Shown piece after piece: positions 1 through 7,774 of a stretch of DNA of 64,000 bases. A program made the translations under genes and the position numbers. Under the pieces are notes generated by a model. It worked only from the letters and a program-made list of their open reading frames with translations, searched no databases and was not told the origin of the DNA. The first letter of the stretch is position 1. Every line of letters begins with the position of its first letter. The DNA is from Chloroflexota bacterium (lineage in GTDB: Bacteria > Chloroflexota > UBA11872 > VXOZ01): NCBI GenBank assembly GCA_958295775.1, contig CATQHC010000005.1, positions 124,001-188,000 of the forward strand, in the 5' to 3' direction.

Positions 1-2
1 TA

Positions 3-1181
3 GGGGAATTCAGGAAGGCCATAGAGGATTTCAATCAAGCAGTTGCACTCGATCCAGAGGATTCTGGCGCCTACCTTTACCGTTGTCTTGCTTACGCGAG
101 ACTGGGGGAATACAAGTGTGCCACAGAGGACTATCACACTGCAATTAGAGGAGGCGCTGATGGATACATATTCTTCGCCTTTGGCTTTGATCAATCGGAG
201 GACATGCAAAGAGAGATTAGAGCCTACAGCGAAGCTATAGCACAGAATTCGATTGATCTACACGCTTGGTTCTTCCGCGGTCTTGCGAACGAGAGAAACA
301 TGAACTTTCAGGAAGCCATAGCAGACTATAGCCAGACCATTGAGCTAAACGCGGAGCATGCTGGTGCCTACTTTCGGCGCGGAAGAGCCTACGTTGGAAG
401 TGGTGACTACGAGAAGGCCGTTGCTGACTACACCAAGGTGACTTCACTCCAATCAGAAGATGTTAAGGCCTACCTTGAGAGAGCGAGTGCCTACGAGTAC
501 ATAGGTGAGATCGAGAAGGCGATAGCCGACTATAGCCAAGCTATTGCGCTGGACCCAGAGGTTGACCGTGCCTATTTTCACCGTGGCCTCTGTAGTTTGA
601 AAATACGGAGAAGCAGGGATGCTATTGAAGATTTCGACAAGGTAATTGAACTCAACCCAGAGGATAGTAATGCTCATTACAACCGTGGTCGTTGCAATAT
701 GCAACTAAAGGACTACGAGAAGGCCATCACAGATTTCGATCAGGCCATTGCGCTGAATCCAAAGGACTATCGATTATACCTAAGTCGTGGGCGTGCCTTC
801 AGAATACTAGAGGAATATGGGAAGGCCAAGACAGATTTCGACCAGGTTATTGCGCTAGAACGAAAGGATGTTGACGCCTATCTCAACCGCGGGTTGACCT
901 ACGAGGGACTAGGAGAATATGGGAAGGCAATTGCAGATTACAGCTTGGCGATTGCACTTGAGCCAGGCCATGGCCAATCCTACCTCTACCGTGCAGTGGC
1001 CTATGATGGACTTGGGCAGTACGAGCAGGCCATAGCAGACTACAGTCAGATAATTGAGCTCAATCCAGACCATATGAGTGCCTATCGATTCCGAGGACTA
1101 GCTAAGAGAAAATTGGGCTTGGAAGCTGATTCAGACCTTAACCGAGCACGTTCCCTGCAATCGGATGCGGCGGAAAGATAA
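3..1181 (+). CDS. TPR-repeat protein, 5' end outside the window
   Basis: The reading frame is already open at the left edge and runs to a TAA at 1179-1181, so the gene starts upstream; the ATG at 204 is internal. The visible 392 residues are almost entirely tetratricopeptide repeats, about eleven units of 34 residues. Each carries the usual pattern of A-Y-x-x-R-G in helix A and Y-x-x-A-I-x-D-Y/F in helix B, followed by A-I-x-L-x-P. TPR arrays are protein-binding scaffolds; no enzymatic domain is visible in this part. No membrane segment is seen. The gene is visibly richer in A+T than its neighbours, which may mean transfer or just repeat expansion. The partner is unknown. The fold is certain, the role is not. 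Confidence 0.9.
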   Translation, partial: GEFRKAIEDFNQAVALDPEDSGAYLYRCLAYARLGEYKCATEDYHTAIRGGADGYIFFAFGFDQSEDMQREIRAYSEAIAQNSIDLHAWFFRGLANERNMNFQEAIADYSQTIELNAEHAGAYFRRGRAYVGSGDYEKAVADYTKVTSLQSEDVKAYLERASAYEYIGEIEKAIADYSQAIALDPEVDRAYFHRGLCSLKIRRSRDAIEDFDKVIELNPEDSNAHYNRGRCNMQLKDYEKAITDFDQAIALNPKDYRLYLSRGRAFRILEEYGKAKTDFDQVIALERKDVDAYLNRGLTYEGLGEYGKAIADYSLAIALEPGHGQSYLYRAVAYDGLGQYEQAIADYSQIIELNPDHMSAYRFRGLAKRKLGLEADSDLNRARSLQSDAAER

Positions 1182-1335
1182 GGGCGGCTTCAAGATCGGG
1201 AAGGCGATAGCATCGAAACTCAATTGGCATGTGCTCTTCCGCAGAAGTCGAGGCAATCTTGCTGTAGGTGTCTTGACGCGGCGTACATTGCTTGGACGGA
1301 TTGGCATGACCGCAGAATCCGTTAATATGTCCTCG

Positions 1336-1365
1336 TTGACACCGCAGTGAGACCCTCACCATACT
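1336..1365 (+). promoter_or_regulatory. Putative sigma-70 promoter, copy 1 of a duplicated promoter block
   Basis: TTGACA at 1336-1341 and CATACT at 1360-1365, with an 18-base spacer. A nearly identical block lies at 2381-2410; the differences are all transitions. It sits 57 bases upstream of the NIF3-family gene. The spacer contains GTGAG-ACC-CTCAC, a small inverted repeat that is not kept in copy 2. Confidence 0.5.
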
Positions 1366-1422
1366 GAAAACGCAACTATAGCAACCAATAGGCCGTTGCC
1401 CGAATGAAGTGAGGCAGCCGTA

Positions 1423-2244
1423 ATGCGCGCGCTCGAAATCGATCACCACATGCGGCAAGTCGGCGCCTGGGTCGATTGGAGCAAGACCGTCGATACGTTT
1501 AAACTGGGCGAGCCCAGCATGGAAGTGCAGGGCATTGCCGTGGCGTGGCAGAGTCAATTGTCCACCCTGAAGGCTGCGCATGCGCTGGGATGCAACCTCT
1601 TCGTGACCCACGAACCTACGTTTTACACCCACTTGGATTCCGTTTCGGGGGAATTTCCCAAAGTCCATGCAGAGGCGAAACGAGCCTGGCTGACAGAGAC
1701 CGGCCTGATCATCTATCGCTGCCACGACGTGTGGGACGTGATGCCGACTCACGGCATTCGCGATAGCTGGGCGCGGGGTCTTGGGCTGGATGGCCCGCCG
1801 CTGGCCGAGGACGAGCGCCGCTGGTACGGACTCTATGCGGTCCCGCGCCAGACCGTCCATGCCCTGGCGCAAGACTTCGCCGCCCGGCTCAGCGCCATCG
1901 GACAGGACCAAGTGCAGGTGGTTGGCGACCTCACGCGCACGGCGGAACGCCTGGCGATCGGGACGGGCGCTGCCTGCCGCGTGCCCCACATGGCGCAATT
2001 ACAGGACAAAGACGGTAGGCGCCCCGATGCGCTGCTGGTGACCGATGACGGCATGAGCTTCTGGCGAGACGGGAGTTGGGCGCAGGACCGCGACCTGCCG
2101 CTGCTGGTCGTGAACCACGCCACCGCCGAAGAGTGGGGCATGCAGTCCTTGGCGGAGTACCTCAAGGTTCAGTTCCCCGGTGTTCCCGTGCGGCACTTTC
2201 CCCAGGGCTGTCAGTACTCGAGTGTTCGCGCCGTGTCTGGGTAG
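1423..2244 (+). CDS. NIF3 / DUF34 family dinuclear-metal protein
   Basis: A 273-residue protein of the NIF3 family (also called GTP cyclohydrolase I type 2 homologue or DUF34). These cytoplasmic proteins bind two metal ions; their physiological reaction is still unsettled. Seen here: the N-terminal metal motif VTHEPTFYTH at about residues 60-70, a second histidine-containing stretch CHDVWDVMPTHGI at about 105-117, and a C-terminal motif with the family's His and Glu, VNHATAEEWGMQSLAEYL, at about 232-250. Length fits single-domain members. The ATG at 1423 has only a weak AGG upstream. It stands alone behind the promoter at 1336 and is followed 250 bases later by a dehydrogenase with the same promoter block, so the two may be co-regulated. 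Confidence 0.8.
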   Translation: MRALEIDHHMRQVGAWVDWSKTVDTFKLGEPSMEVQGIAVAWQSQLSTLKAAHALGCNLFVTHEPTFYTHLDSVSGEFPKVHAEAKRAWLTETGLIIYRCHDVWDVMPTHGIRDSWARGLGLDGPPLAEDERRWYGLYAVPRQTVHALAQDFAARLSAIGQDQVQVVGDLTRTAERLAIGTGAACRVPHMAQLQDKDGRRPDALLVTDDGMSFWRDGSWAQDRDLPLLVVNHATAEEWGMQSLAEYLKVQFPGVPVRHFPQGCQYSSVRAVSG

Positions 2245-2380
2245 ATAGGTTGAGCCGGCAAAGACGCTGAAGCTGCCAAATTTGATATGCTCTCTAGTCG
2301 CGGAGTGTGGCGTAAACCGTGGTATTTCCCTAACTCTATCTCGCCAGGATGTGGTTTCTTCCGCCATGGCGTCAGTTGCC

Positions 2381-2410
2381 TTGACACCGCAGCGAGGCCC
2401 TTACCATACT
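2381..2410 (+). promoter_or_regulatory. Putative sigma-70 promoter, copy 2 of a duplicated promoter block
   Basis: TTGACA at 2381-2386 and CATACT at 2405-2410, again with an 18-base spacer. Sequence is close to the block at 1336 across more than 30 bases. It lies 83 bases upstream of the alcohol dehydrogenase start. Confidence 0.5.
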
Positions 2411-2493
2411 GAGAGCGTCATTCCTGTTGGGGACGATGACCTGTGCGCAGGCTCGGCAAGTATCGCATAACCACTTTCGGAGAAGGCAGGTTC

Positions 2494-3570
2494 ATGGCTG
2501 ACACAATGGAAGCGGTGGTCTGTTACGGGCCTCAGGACTATCGGGTGGAGCAGGCCCCGATGCCGGTCATGACGGATGCGTCCATGGTGCTGCGCATAGC
2601 CGCCTGCGGCATCTGCGCCAGCGACATCAAGTGCTTCGACGGCGCCGGCCACTTCTGGGGCAGCGATACCCGCCGACCGTACGTGATTACGCCCGTTATT
2701 CCTGGGCATGAATTCAGCGGCTACGTGGAGTCGATTGATCCGGCTGTAGCGGAACAGCAGGGACTCCAAGTAGGCGATCTCGTGGTGGTGGAGCAGATCG
2801 TGCCCTGCTGGCAATGCCGCTTCTGCGCCCGCGGCAACTATTGGATGTGCCAGGTCAACCATATCTTCGGTTTCAAGGGCGGCATCTGCGATGGCGGCAT
2901 GGCCACCCACGCGCGCGTGCCGCGCGGGGCCCTCGTCCACAAGGTGCCCGCGGGACTCACGGTGGAACAGGCCGCCTACGTGGAGCCGCTTGGCTGCGCG
3001 CTCCACGCGGTGGAACGCGGCGAGATCACCGTCGGAGATACTGTGGTGGTTGCCGGGCTCGGCAACATCGGCCTCTGCATGTTGCAGGCGGCGCGGCTCT
3101 ATTCACCAGGTAAACTCATTGGCATCGACCTACATCCGCGGCGCCGCGCCTTGGCCACCGAATTTGGCGCCGACGTGGTGCTGGACCCTACCGGCCCCGA
3201 CGCGATGGAGGCGGTTCTCGACCTTACGGACGGCTACGGCTGCGACGTGTACATCGAGGCCACCGGCCACCCATCCGGCGTGACGCAGGGATTGGATATG
3301 GTCCGCAAGCTCGGCACGTTTGTCGAGTTCAGCGTGTTTGGCGAGGACGTGAAAGCGGACTGGACAATCATCGGCGACCGCAAAGAGCTGAACATCCATG
3401 GCGCGCATCTTAGTCCCTACACCTATCCGCTGGCAATGGACCTGCTACTGCAGGAGCAAGTCACCGTGGACCCGCTCATCAGTCACACGTTTCCCATTAG
3501 CGCCTTTCCGGACGCAATCGAAGCAGCGCACAATGGGGCCGAGGGCATGAAGGTCATGATTGTTCCGTGA
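2494..3570 (+). CDS. Zinc-dependent alcohol/polyol dehydrogenase (MDR family)
   Basis: A 358-residue medium-chain dehydrogenase that oxidises a secondary alcohol, sugar alcohol or amino-acid alcohol with NAD(P). Visible motifs: CGICASD at residues 38-44 (catalytic zinc Cys), GHEFSGYV (catalytic His and Glu), the structural-zinc cluster CWQCRFCARGNYWMC, and the Rossmann motif VAGLGNIG. Threonine and sorbitol dehydrogenases are the nearest familiar types, but the substrate cannot be read from sequence. The ATG at 2494 is preferred over an upstream in-frame start at 2443 because GGAGAAGGCAGG precedes it and the family begins here. It is followed by a repeat-rich spacer and an epimerase gene, suggesting sugar catabolism. 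Confidence 0.88.
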   Translation: MADTMEAVVCYGPQDYRVEQAPMPVMTDASMVLRIAACGICASDIKCFDGAGHFWGSDTRRPYVITPVIPGHEFSGYVESIDPAVAEQQGLQVGDLVVVEQIVPCWQCRFCARGNYWMCQVNHIFGFKGGICDGGMATHARVPRGALVHKVPAGLTVEQAAYVEPLGCALHAVERGEITVGDTVVVAGLGNIGLCMLQAARLYSPGKLIGIDLHPRRRALATEFGADVVLDPTGPDAMEAVLDLTDGYGCDVYIEATGHPSGVTQGLDMVRKLGTFVEFSVFGEDVKADWTIIGDRKELNIHGAHLSPYTYPLAMDLLLQEQVTVDPLISHTFPISAFPDAIEAAHNGAEGMKVMIVP

Positions 3571-3601
3571 GGGCTGCAACCGCCTCAGGGATGATGTAAA
3601 C

Positions 3602-3628
3602 GTAGCGCGGGGGCTTGTCCCCCGCTCT
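3602..3628. repeat. Family B intergenic palindrome
   Basis: Contains GCGGGGGC-TTGT-CCCCCGC, a strong hairpin preceded by GTAGC. The same sequence recurs at 13335 and 61255, with degraded copies at 48445, 61443 and 62629. It follows the dehydrogenase stop codon by about 30 bases. There is no T tract, so it is a dispersed repeat rather than a typical terminator. Confidence 0.8.
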
Positions 3629-3701
3629 GGGAAGCAGGGTCTAAGAGAAGGGATCGTGGTAGCTAGTCCCCGCCGGTGAGGAGAGTCCGCGAATGAAAGA
3701 A

Positions 3702-3731
3702 GATGGATTCCGGTTTTCACCGGAATGACGG
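3702..3731. repeat. Family C intergenic palindrome
   Basis: GATGGATTCCGG-TTTTCA-CCGGAATGACGG: an imperfect palindrome framed by GATGG and GACGG. It belongs to the family that both IS30 copies have entered (12251 and 61521). Confidence 0.75.
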
Positions 3732-3747
3732 AATACAGTTGGAGGCT

Positions 3748-3865
3748 ATGTGGAGGTCTCCAACATGCGGAGTCTCCAGTTTGTGTGGGTTTCTACCATG
3801 TGGGACTCATCAATATGTGGAGATGCCCACTGTGCAAAGGTCTCCAATGAGGAGATGACTTTCGG
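3748..3865 (+). repeat. Imperfect tandem repeats of about 17 bases
   Basis: Seven diverged units in a row. They start at 3748 (ATGTGGAGGTCTCCAAC), 3765, 3784, 3798 (ATGTGGGACTCATCAAT), 3815 (ATGTGGAGATGCCCACT), 3832 (GTGCAAAGGTCTCCAAT) and 3849. Four are exactly 17 bases. The array ends about 40 bases before the epimerase start, so it would lie in its promoter or leader. Confidence 0.6.
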
Positions 3866-3906
3866 TCAGAGAGAATCGTTTGCAGAGAGTAAGGAGCGCT
3901 TATACT

Positions 3907-4698
3907 ATGAAGATTGCCTGTCAAGAGAACAAGGTGCCGGGAGACACCTTCCAGGAGAAGGTAGACAATCTGGAGCGGTTCGGTTTTGCAGGCGTGGAGT
4001 TGATGCACGGCCATTTGGCGGAGCGGTTGTCGGAGGTCAAGCAAGCGCTCAGCAATAGCAGCGTGCAGGCCAGCACTATCTGCACCGGCTCGGAGCACGA
4101 TCTCTTGGGTGTCACCAAAGAGGACCGTGCCGCGCGCATGGAACGCTTTAGGGGTCTGCTGGCGCTGGCGGGTGATTTGGGACTGGTGGGCGTCATAGCC
4201 GTACCGGTGCGGGGGCGCACGCCGATCTTCCCCGATCTTTCCCCCTACCAGTCCGGCGCGGACTTGGAGCGCAATCTCTATGTCGAATTGCTGCGGGAGG
4301 CGGGCGAGAGCGCCGCGCGTGAGGGCACGAATATCCTCGTGGAACCGCTCAATCGCTATGAAACGCACTTGGCCAATACGCTGGCCGACGGCGCGGCCAT
4401 CTGCGCGGCGGCAGACCATCCCAACGTCAATATCATGGCCGACTTCTTCCATATGAGCATCGAAGAGGCGGACATCGCGGCCAGCATTCGCGAGGCGGCG
4501 CAATACGTCAAGCACGTCCACCTCGCCGACAGCAACCGCACCCAACCGGGCACGGGCCATACGGAATTCAATTCCGGCTTTGCCGCCCTGCAGGAGATCG
4601 GCTTCGAAGGGTTCATGGCGCTGGAGTGCGGCATCACCGGCGATCCCGAAGAGTCCCTGCCCGCCACGGCGGCCTACCTGAAGAGCTGCATGGCGTAG
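3907..4698 (+). CDS. Sugar phosphate isomerase/epimerase, TIM barrel
   Basis: A 263-residue xylose-isomerase-like TIM barrel (AP endonuclease family 2 fold), a group that includes hydroxypyruvate isomerase, tagatose/psicose epimerases and inosose-pathway enzymes. Likely metal ligands are ILVEPLNRYE (Glu, about residue 143), MADFFHMSIEE (Asp/His, about 178), VKHVHLADSNR (His) and LECGI (Glu) near the C terminus. No signal peptide, so cytoplasmic. The ATG at 3907 is chosen because AAGGAG lies at 3891-3896; an in-frame ATG at 3880 lacks this. It sits between an alcohol dehydrogenase and a mannonate dehydratase on the same strand, consistent with a sugar-acid route. The exact substrate is unknown. 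Confidence 0.85.
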   Translation: MKIACQENKVPGDTFQEKVDNLERFGFAGVELMHGHLAERLSEVKQALSNSSVQASTICTGSEHDLLGVTKEDRAARMERFRGLLALAGDLGLVGVIAVPVRGRTPIFPDLSPYQSGADLERNLYVELLREAGESAAREGTNILVEPLNRYETHLANTLADGAAICAAADHPNVNIMADFFHMSIEEADIAASIREAAQYVKHVHLADSNRTQPGTGHTEFNSGFAALQEIGFEGFMALECGITGDPEESLPATAAYLKSCMA

Positions 4699-4789
4699 CC
4701 CGCCAAAATGTGAACACTCGCTCTTCAAAGCGAATCATGCATGACCTTGATCGCGAGCGAGAGAATCTCTAGCTATGCGGCCGGATGTT

Positions 4790-4824
4790 CCCTCTCCCCG
4801 AGGGAGAGGGTTAGGGTGAGGGGG
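4790..4824. repeat. Family D intergenic repeat (CCCTCTCCC...GGGAGAGGG)
   Basis: CCCTCTCCCCGAGGGAGAGGG followed by TTAGGGTGAGGG. A close copy lies at 58771. It occupies the middle of the 334-base gap 4699-5032, in which I see no gene. Confidence 0.75.
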
Positions 4825-5032
4825 AATCCTCGCTATCGGAAAAGTTTTCAGCAATTTAGCACGATTGCGCACTGATTCTACAGGTAATAGGAGCCGAATT
4901 AGCAAGAGTCCCCTCATCGCGACACTCTCACCAGGGAGTGAGAGTGATTCTTGAGGGCACTGAATTCGTCGCACTACCTGGAAACACGGGCCGATTCCCG
5001 TCAAAGATTGTCTAACGTAAGGAGGACCACCA

Positions 5033-5995
5033 ATGCGAGTAGGGTTTGGTCAATTCAGGGACCCGTTACCGGAATATCTGCAATTCGCCGCGCAGTATGG
5101 CGCGACGGACGTGCTATTGAATACGGCGAACTTGCCGGGCGACAACGGGCGCTGGGAGCTCGGCGACCTTGTAAAGCTGCGCAAGAACATCGAGCAGTAC
5201 GGCCTCAAGCTCACGGCCTTGGAAAACGTGCCGGTTGAATTCTATGACCACGTAATGCTGGGCGGACCGCGCCGCGACGAACAAATCGAGAACATGGTCG
5301 CCACCATTCGCAATATGGCGCGGGCGGGCATACCCATCTTTGGCTATCATTGGATGCCGTCCCACGTTTGGCGCACCACACCCGCGGAGATTCGCTGCGG
5401 CGCGGTGGCCACCGCCTTCGACTACGCCGAGGCCGATCAAAGGCCGATCAGCCACGGCCGCGAGTACACCGAAGAAGAGGTCTGGAAAAACCTAGAGTAT
5501 TGGATCAAGCTCATCACGCCCATTGCCGAGGAAGAAGGCATCCGCTTGGGCATTCACCCCTGCGACCCGCCCATGGAGCGGCTGGGCGGCATTCCCTTGC
5601 TCTTTCGCAACTTCGCTTCCTACAAGCGCCTCATTGAGATCTACCCATCCGATTGCAACGCAATCGAGTTCTGCCAAGGGACGTTTGCCGAGATGCAGGG
5701 CGAGGATATCTACGAGATGATCCGCTACTTTGGCGAGCGCAAGAAGATTCTCTACGTCCACTTCCGCAACGTCTCAAGTCCCGTACCGAAGTTCCAAGAA
5801 GAATTCATCAATACAGGCTACGTGGACATGCACAAGACGATGCAGATTTACCACGAGGTCGGCTTCGACGGCTTCTTCATCGACGACCACGTGCCGCAGA
5901 CCGACGGCGATTCCGCCTGGGGCCACCGCGGGCGCGCCTTCGCCAACGGCTACATCCAAGCGCTGATCGACGTGGTGACGAAAGAGGGAAACTGA
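5033..5995 (+). CDS. uxuA: Mannonate dehydratase family protein (UxuA-like)
   Basis: A 320-residue TIM-barrel protein of the UxuA family, which dehydrates D-mannonate to 2-keto-3-deoxygluconate in hexuronate breakdown. The four expected metal ligands can be placed: His in LGIHPCDPP (about 180), Cys in EFCQGTF (about 217), His in YVHFRNV (about 246) and Asp in IDDHVPQ (about 285). It is shorter than the E. coli enzyme (about 394 residues), and the usual HPDDPP reads HPCDPP, so it belongs to a divergent branch and substrate specificity may differ. The ATG has a strong AAGGAGG eight bases upstream. It fits the nearby epimerase and dehydrogenase genes as part of a sugar-acid pathway. Confidence 0.82.
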   Translation: MRVGFGQFRDPLPEYLQFAAQYGATDVLLNTANLPGDNGRWELGDLVKLRKNIEQYGLKLTALENVPVEFYDHVMLGGPRRDEQIENMVATIRNMARAGIPIFGYHWMPSHVWRTTPAEIRCGAVATAFDYAEADQRPISHGREYTEEEVWKNLEYWIKLITPIAEEEGIRLGIHPCDPPMERLGGIPLLFRNFASYKRLIEIYPSDCNAIEFCQGTFAEMQGEDIYEMIRYFGERKKILYVHFRNVSSPVPKFQEEFINTGYVDMHKTMQIYHEVGFDGFFIDDHVPQTDGDSAWGHRGRAFANGYIQALIDVVTKEGN

Positions 5996-6134
5996 CGGGC
6001 GTCTCAACTGGACCTACTGTAGGCCAATCCTGTCCCTATTGAATGTGCTGAACTGCTATTCAGGCAAGGGCTCACCTGTCCAGGCAAAAATGTGAGGCAC
6101 AAGTGCCCAAGGTGAGGACGGTACCTAAGTAAAC

Positions 6135-6287
6135 ATGATAGACATCAACTGGAACGACCCGCTGGCCGTCGTGATTAGCCTGCTAATCTTCGCCGCCGGC
6201 ATCATCGGGTTGGTCTATATGGTGATACCCGAGGACGATGGCAATAGAGGAGATAGCGACATACGCGACCTGGCCGGCGATGAGTAG
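6135..6287 (+). CDS. Small single-span membrane protein, 50 residues
   Basis: An ATG at 6135 opens a 50-codon frame to TAG at 6285-6287. The product has a short polar start (MIDINWNDP), one hydrophobic span of about 22 residues (LAVVISLLIFAAGIIGLVYMVI) and an acidic tail rich in Asp and Glu. This is the layout of a small inner-membrane protein. Only a weak AGGTGAGG lies upstream, 16 or more bases from the ATG. It is not recognised as a family. It sits 139 bases after uxuA and 37 bases before the next gene. The composition argues for a real gene, but the call rests on one frame. Confidence 0.5.
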   Translation: MIDINWNDPLAVVISLLIFAAGIIGLVYMVIPEDDGNRGDSDIRDLAGDE

Positions 6288-6324
6288 GTTTAGCCGGTAT
6301 GAACAGGAGGCATTGATGTAACAA

Positions 6325-6651
6325 ATGGAACAATATGAATCCACAATAAGCAAGTTCATGTCGGAAGGAGTGCCGCGACGCGTTGCGGAGCGAGCCATCG
6401 AAGCGGCTGTGGAAGGAGTGCGTGCAGGCACAAGGGCCCCGTTCAACCATGATCGAGACCTGACATTTGAGGGATGCTACAAGCCACTTTGCGGTCACGA
6501 TACTCAAGACTTTGGATTCAGTTGCCCTGAAATTGCGGCATGCCCCAATTGCGGGGAGGAAACATGGCACTTGCAGTTCGTCACAATTTATAGGGCGCAC
6601 CCACATCCTCCTGTGGTCATTTGCTTGGAGGCATTTAACCCTAGCGTCTAA
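6325..6651 (+). CDS. Small zinc-ribbon-like hypothetical protein
   Basis: A 108-residue protein with no recognised family. Residues 1-35 look helical; the centre holds CYKPLCGHD and, twenty residues later, CPEIAACPNCGEETWH. That arrangement of cysteines and histidines fits a zinc ribbon. AGGAGG lies at 6306-6311, about 13 bases before the ATG. It converges with the NYN-domain gene, which also carries a small zinc-binding insert. A nucleic-acid or protein-binding role is an inference only. Confidence 0.5.
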   Translation: MEQYESTISKFMSEGVPRRVAERAIEAAVEGVRAGTRAPFNHDRDLTFEGCYKPLCGHDTQDFGFSCPEIAACPNCGEETWHLQFVTIYRAHPHPPVVICLEAFNPSV

Positions 6652-6744
6652 CCCGATTCCACGGTGCGGTCAAGTACACCTGGTGCTTTACCGGCTAGAA
6701 AAACTGCAACCCCGGCCCAGCGCCAAGAATATGAATGCACTCAT

Positions 6745-7395
6745 CTACTGCCTGCGGAACTTTTCCCTCATTGAGAAGATATCAAATGACGCCCAGCAAG
6801 ACGTGGCAAGGTGGGCGCCGGAGGGAGGAAAGCCTGCCTGGATCAGCTTTAGACCACGTGAATCAAGGAACTCAACAGCCGGAACGAAGTCACTATCAGA
6901 CGAGACAACTACGCCGACGTCATATGCATCTTCCCATGCAAGCCGAACCATGTCCGTTACCATGGCAGTGTCGATTCCCTTCTCCTCTGTCGCAGTTATC
7001 GGCTCATCGCAATGGGGGCATTGTTCGATTGACTTTCTGCAACTTGGACACGTTGGAATTCGCTTTGAGCGTCTTTCCTTTACCACTACCTGTATGCCTG
7101 GCTGGCGGTCTAGCCATGTCGTCAGCCACTTCTTGAGTCGGGCATCTGTATCGCCAACTTTGTAGGAGGCATAGACAATAGCACCATCGTACGAGTAGTC
7201 GCGCAAGCCTACTATTCTCGCAGCCTCGGAGGCCATGGCTTGAGGAAACGATCTCCAATCTATCTCGAAACGTGCATCGCCGTTCCCAGTGGACTCTGCC
7301 TCTCTACTGTTGAAGGCAAGCTGCAGATTCCAGAAGTCAATGAAAACTCTGACGCGATCCCGTCTGTGAGGCTGGAATTGTTGTTCAATTGCCAT
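6745..7395 (-). CDS. NYN-domain (PIN-like) ribonuclease with zinc-ribbon insert
   Basis: A 216-residue NYN/LabA-type protein; the family has a PIN-like fold and metal-dependent RNase activity in studied members. Acidic residues expected at the active site are seen in RVFIDFWNLQ (about 16-25), KGIDTAMVTDMV (about 138-149) and VVVSSDSDFVPA (about 160-171). Between strands two and three is a small insert, CPSCRKSIEQCPHC, which reads as a zinc knuckle. No signal peptide, so cytoplasmic. There is no clear ribosome binding site, but a perfect 12-base inverted repeat begins 18 bases upstream of the ATG (7413-7441) and could control expression. The target RNA is unknown. Confidence 0.85.
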   Translation of the reverse strand: MAIEQQFQPHRRDRVRVFIDFWNLQLAFNSREAESTGNGDARFEIDWRSFPQAMASEAARIVGLRDYSYDGAIVYASYKVGDTDARLKKWLTTWLDRQPGIQVVVKERRSKRIPTCPSCRKSIEQCPHCDEPITATEEKGIDTAMVTDMVRLAWEDAYDVGVVVSSDSDFVPAVEFLDSRGLKLIQAGFPPSGAHLATSCWASFDIFSMREKFRRQ

Positions 7396-7412
7396 CGGTA
7401 TTTGTATGATTC

Positions 7413-7441
7413 AAGGGGTGCATTAGAAAAATGCACCCCTT
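7413..7441 (-). promoter_or_regulatory. Perfect 12-base inverted repeat upstream of the NYN gene
   Basis: AAGGGGTGCATT, loop AGAAA, AATGCACCCCTT. On the minus strand it lies just before the NYN start codon, so it is either an operator or a leader hairpin. No T tract follows on either strand, which argues against a terminator. The rest of the gap to 7774 shows no gene; a direct repeat GACTATTC occurs twice near 7514 and 7541. Confidence 0.55.
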
Positions 7442-7774
7442 GGGGTTTAGACTATCAGCAGCTGCCCGAACTGGGTTACTGATGCCGCCGATGGGTTCAT
7501 ATGCGTCTATTATAGACTATTCGTAAAGGAATTGAGACAGATTTGAGACTATTCTTAGCCTCTTTTCTGCATGAAATGGGCGCAAGTTTCTGCCAATTGT
7601 GGCGTCGAATTGTAGCGCCAAGCCGAGTCGTTTCCAAAGATCGCCCTCCACTGGCTACACTTCGGGAGCCGTTAACATTCTGAGGCTTTCGACCAGATGA
7701 AGCAAAGTACATGGAATTAGCTCACTTGTCTTGAACGCTTTGGTTTTCTCACTTCAAGTCCATAAGGAGCAAGC

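Noticed and set aside
3748-3865. CRISPR array
   Set aside because: The units are contiguous 17-base repeats without spacers, and there is no cas gene in the window.
4790-4824. Rho-independent terminator after the epimerase gene
   Set aside because: The hairpin is part of a dispersed repeat (second copy at 58771) and is followed by TTAGGGTGAGGG, not a T tract.
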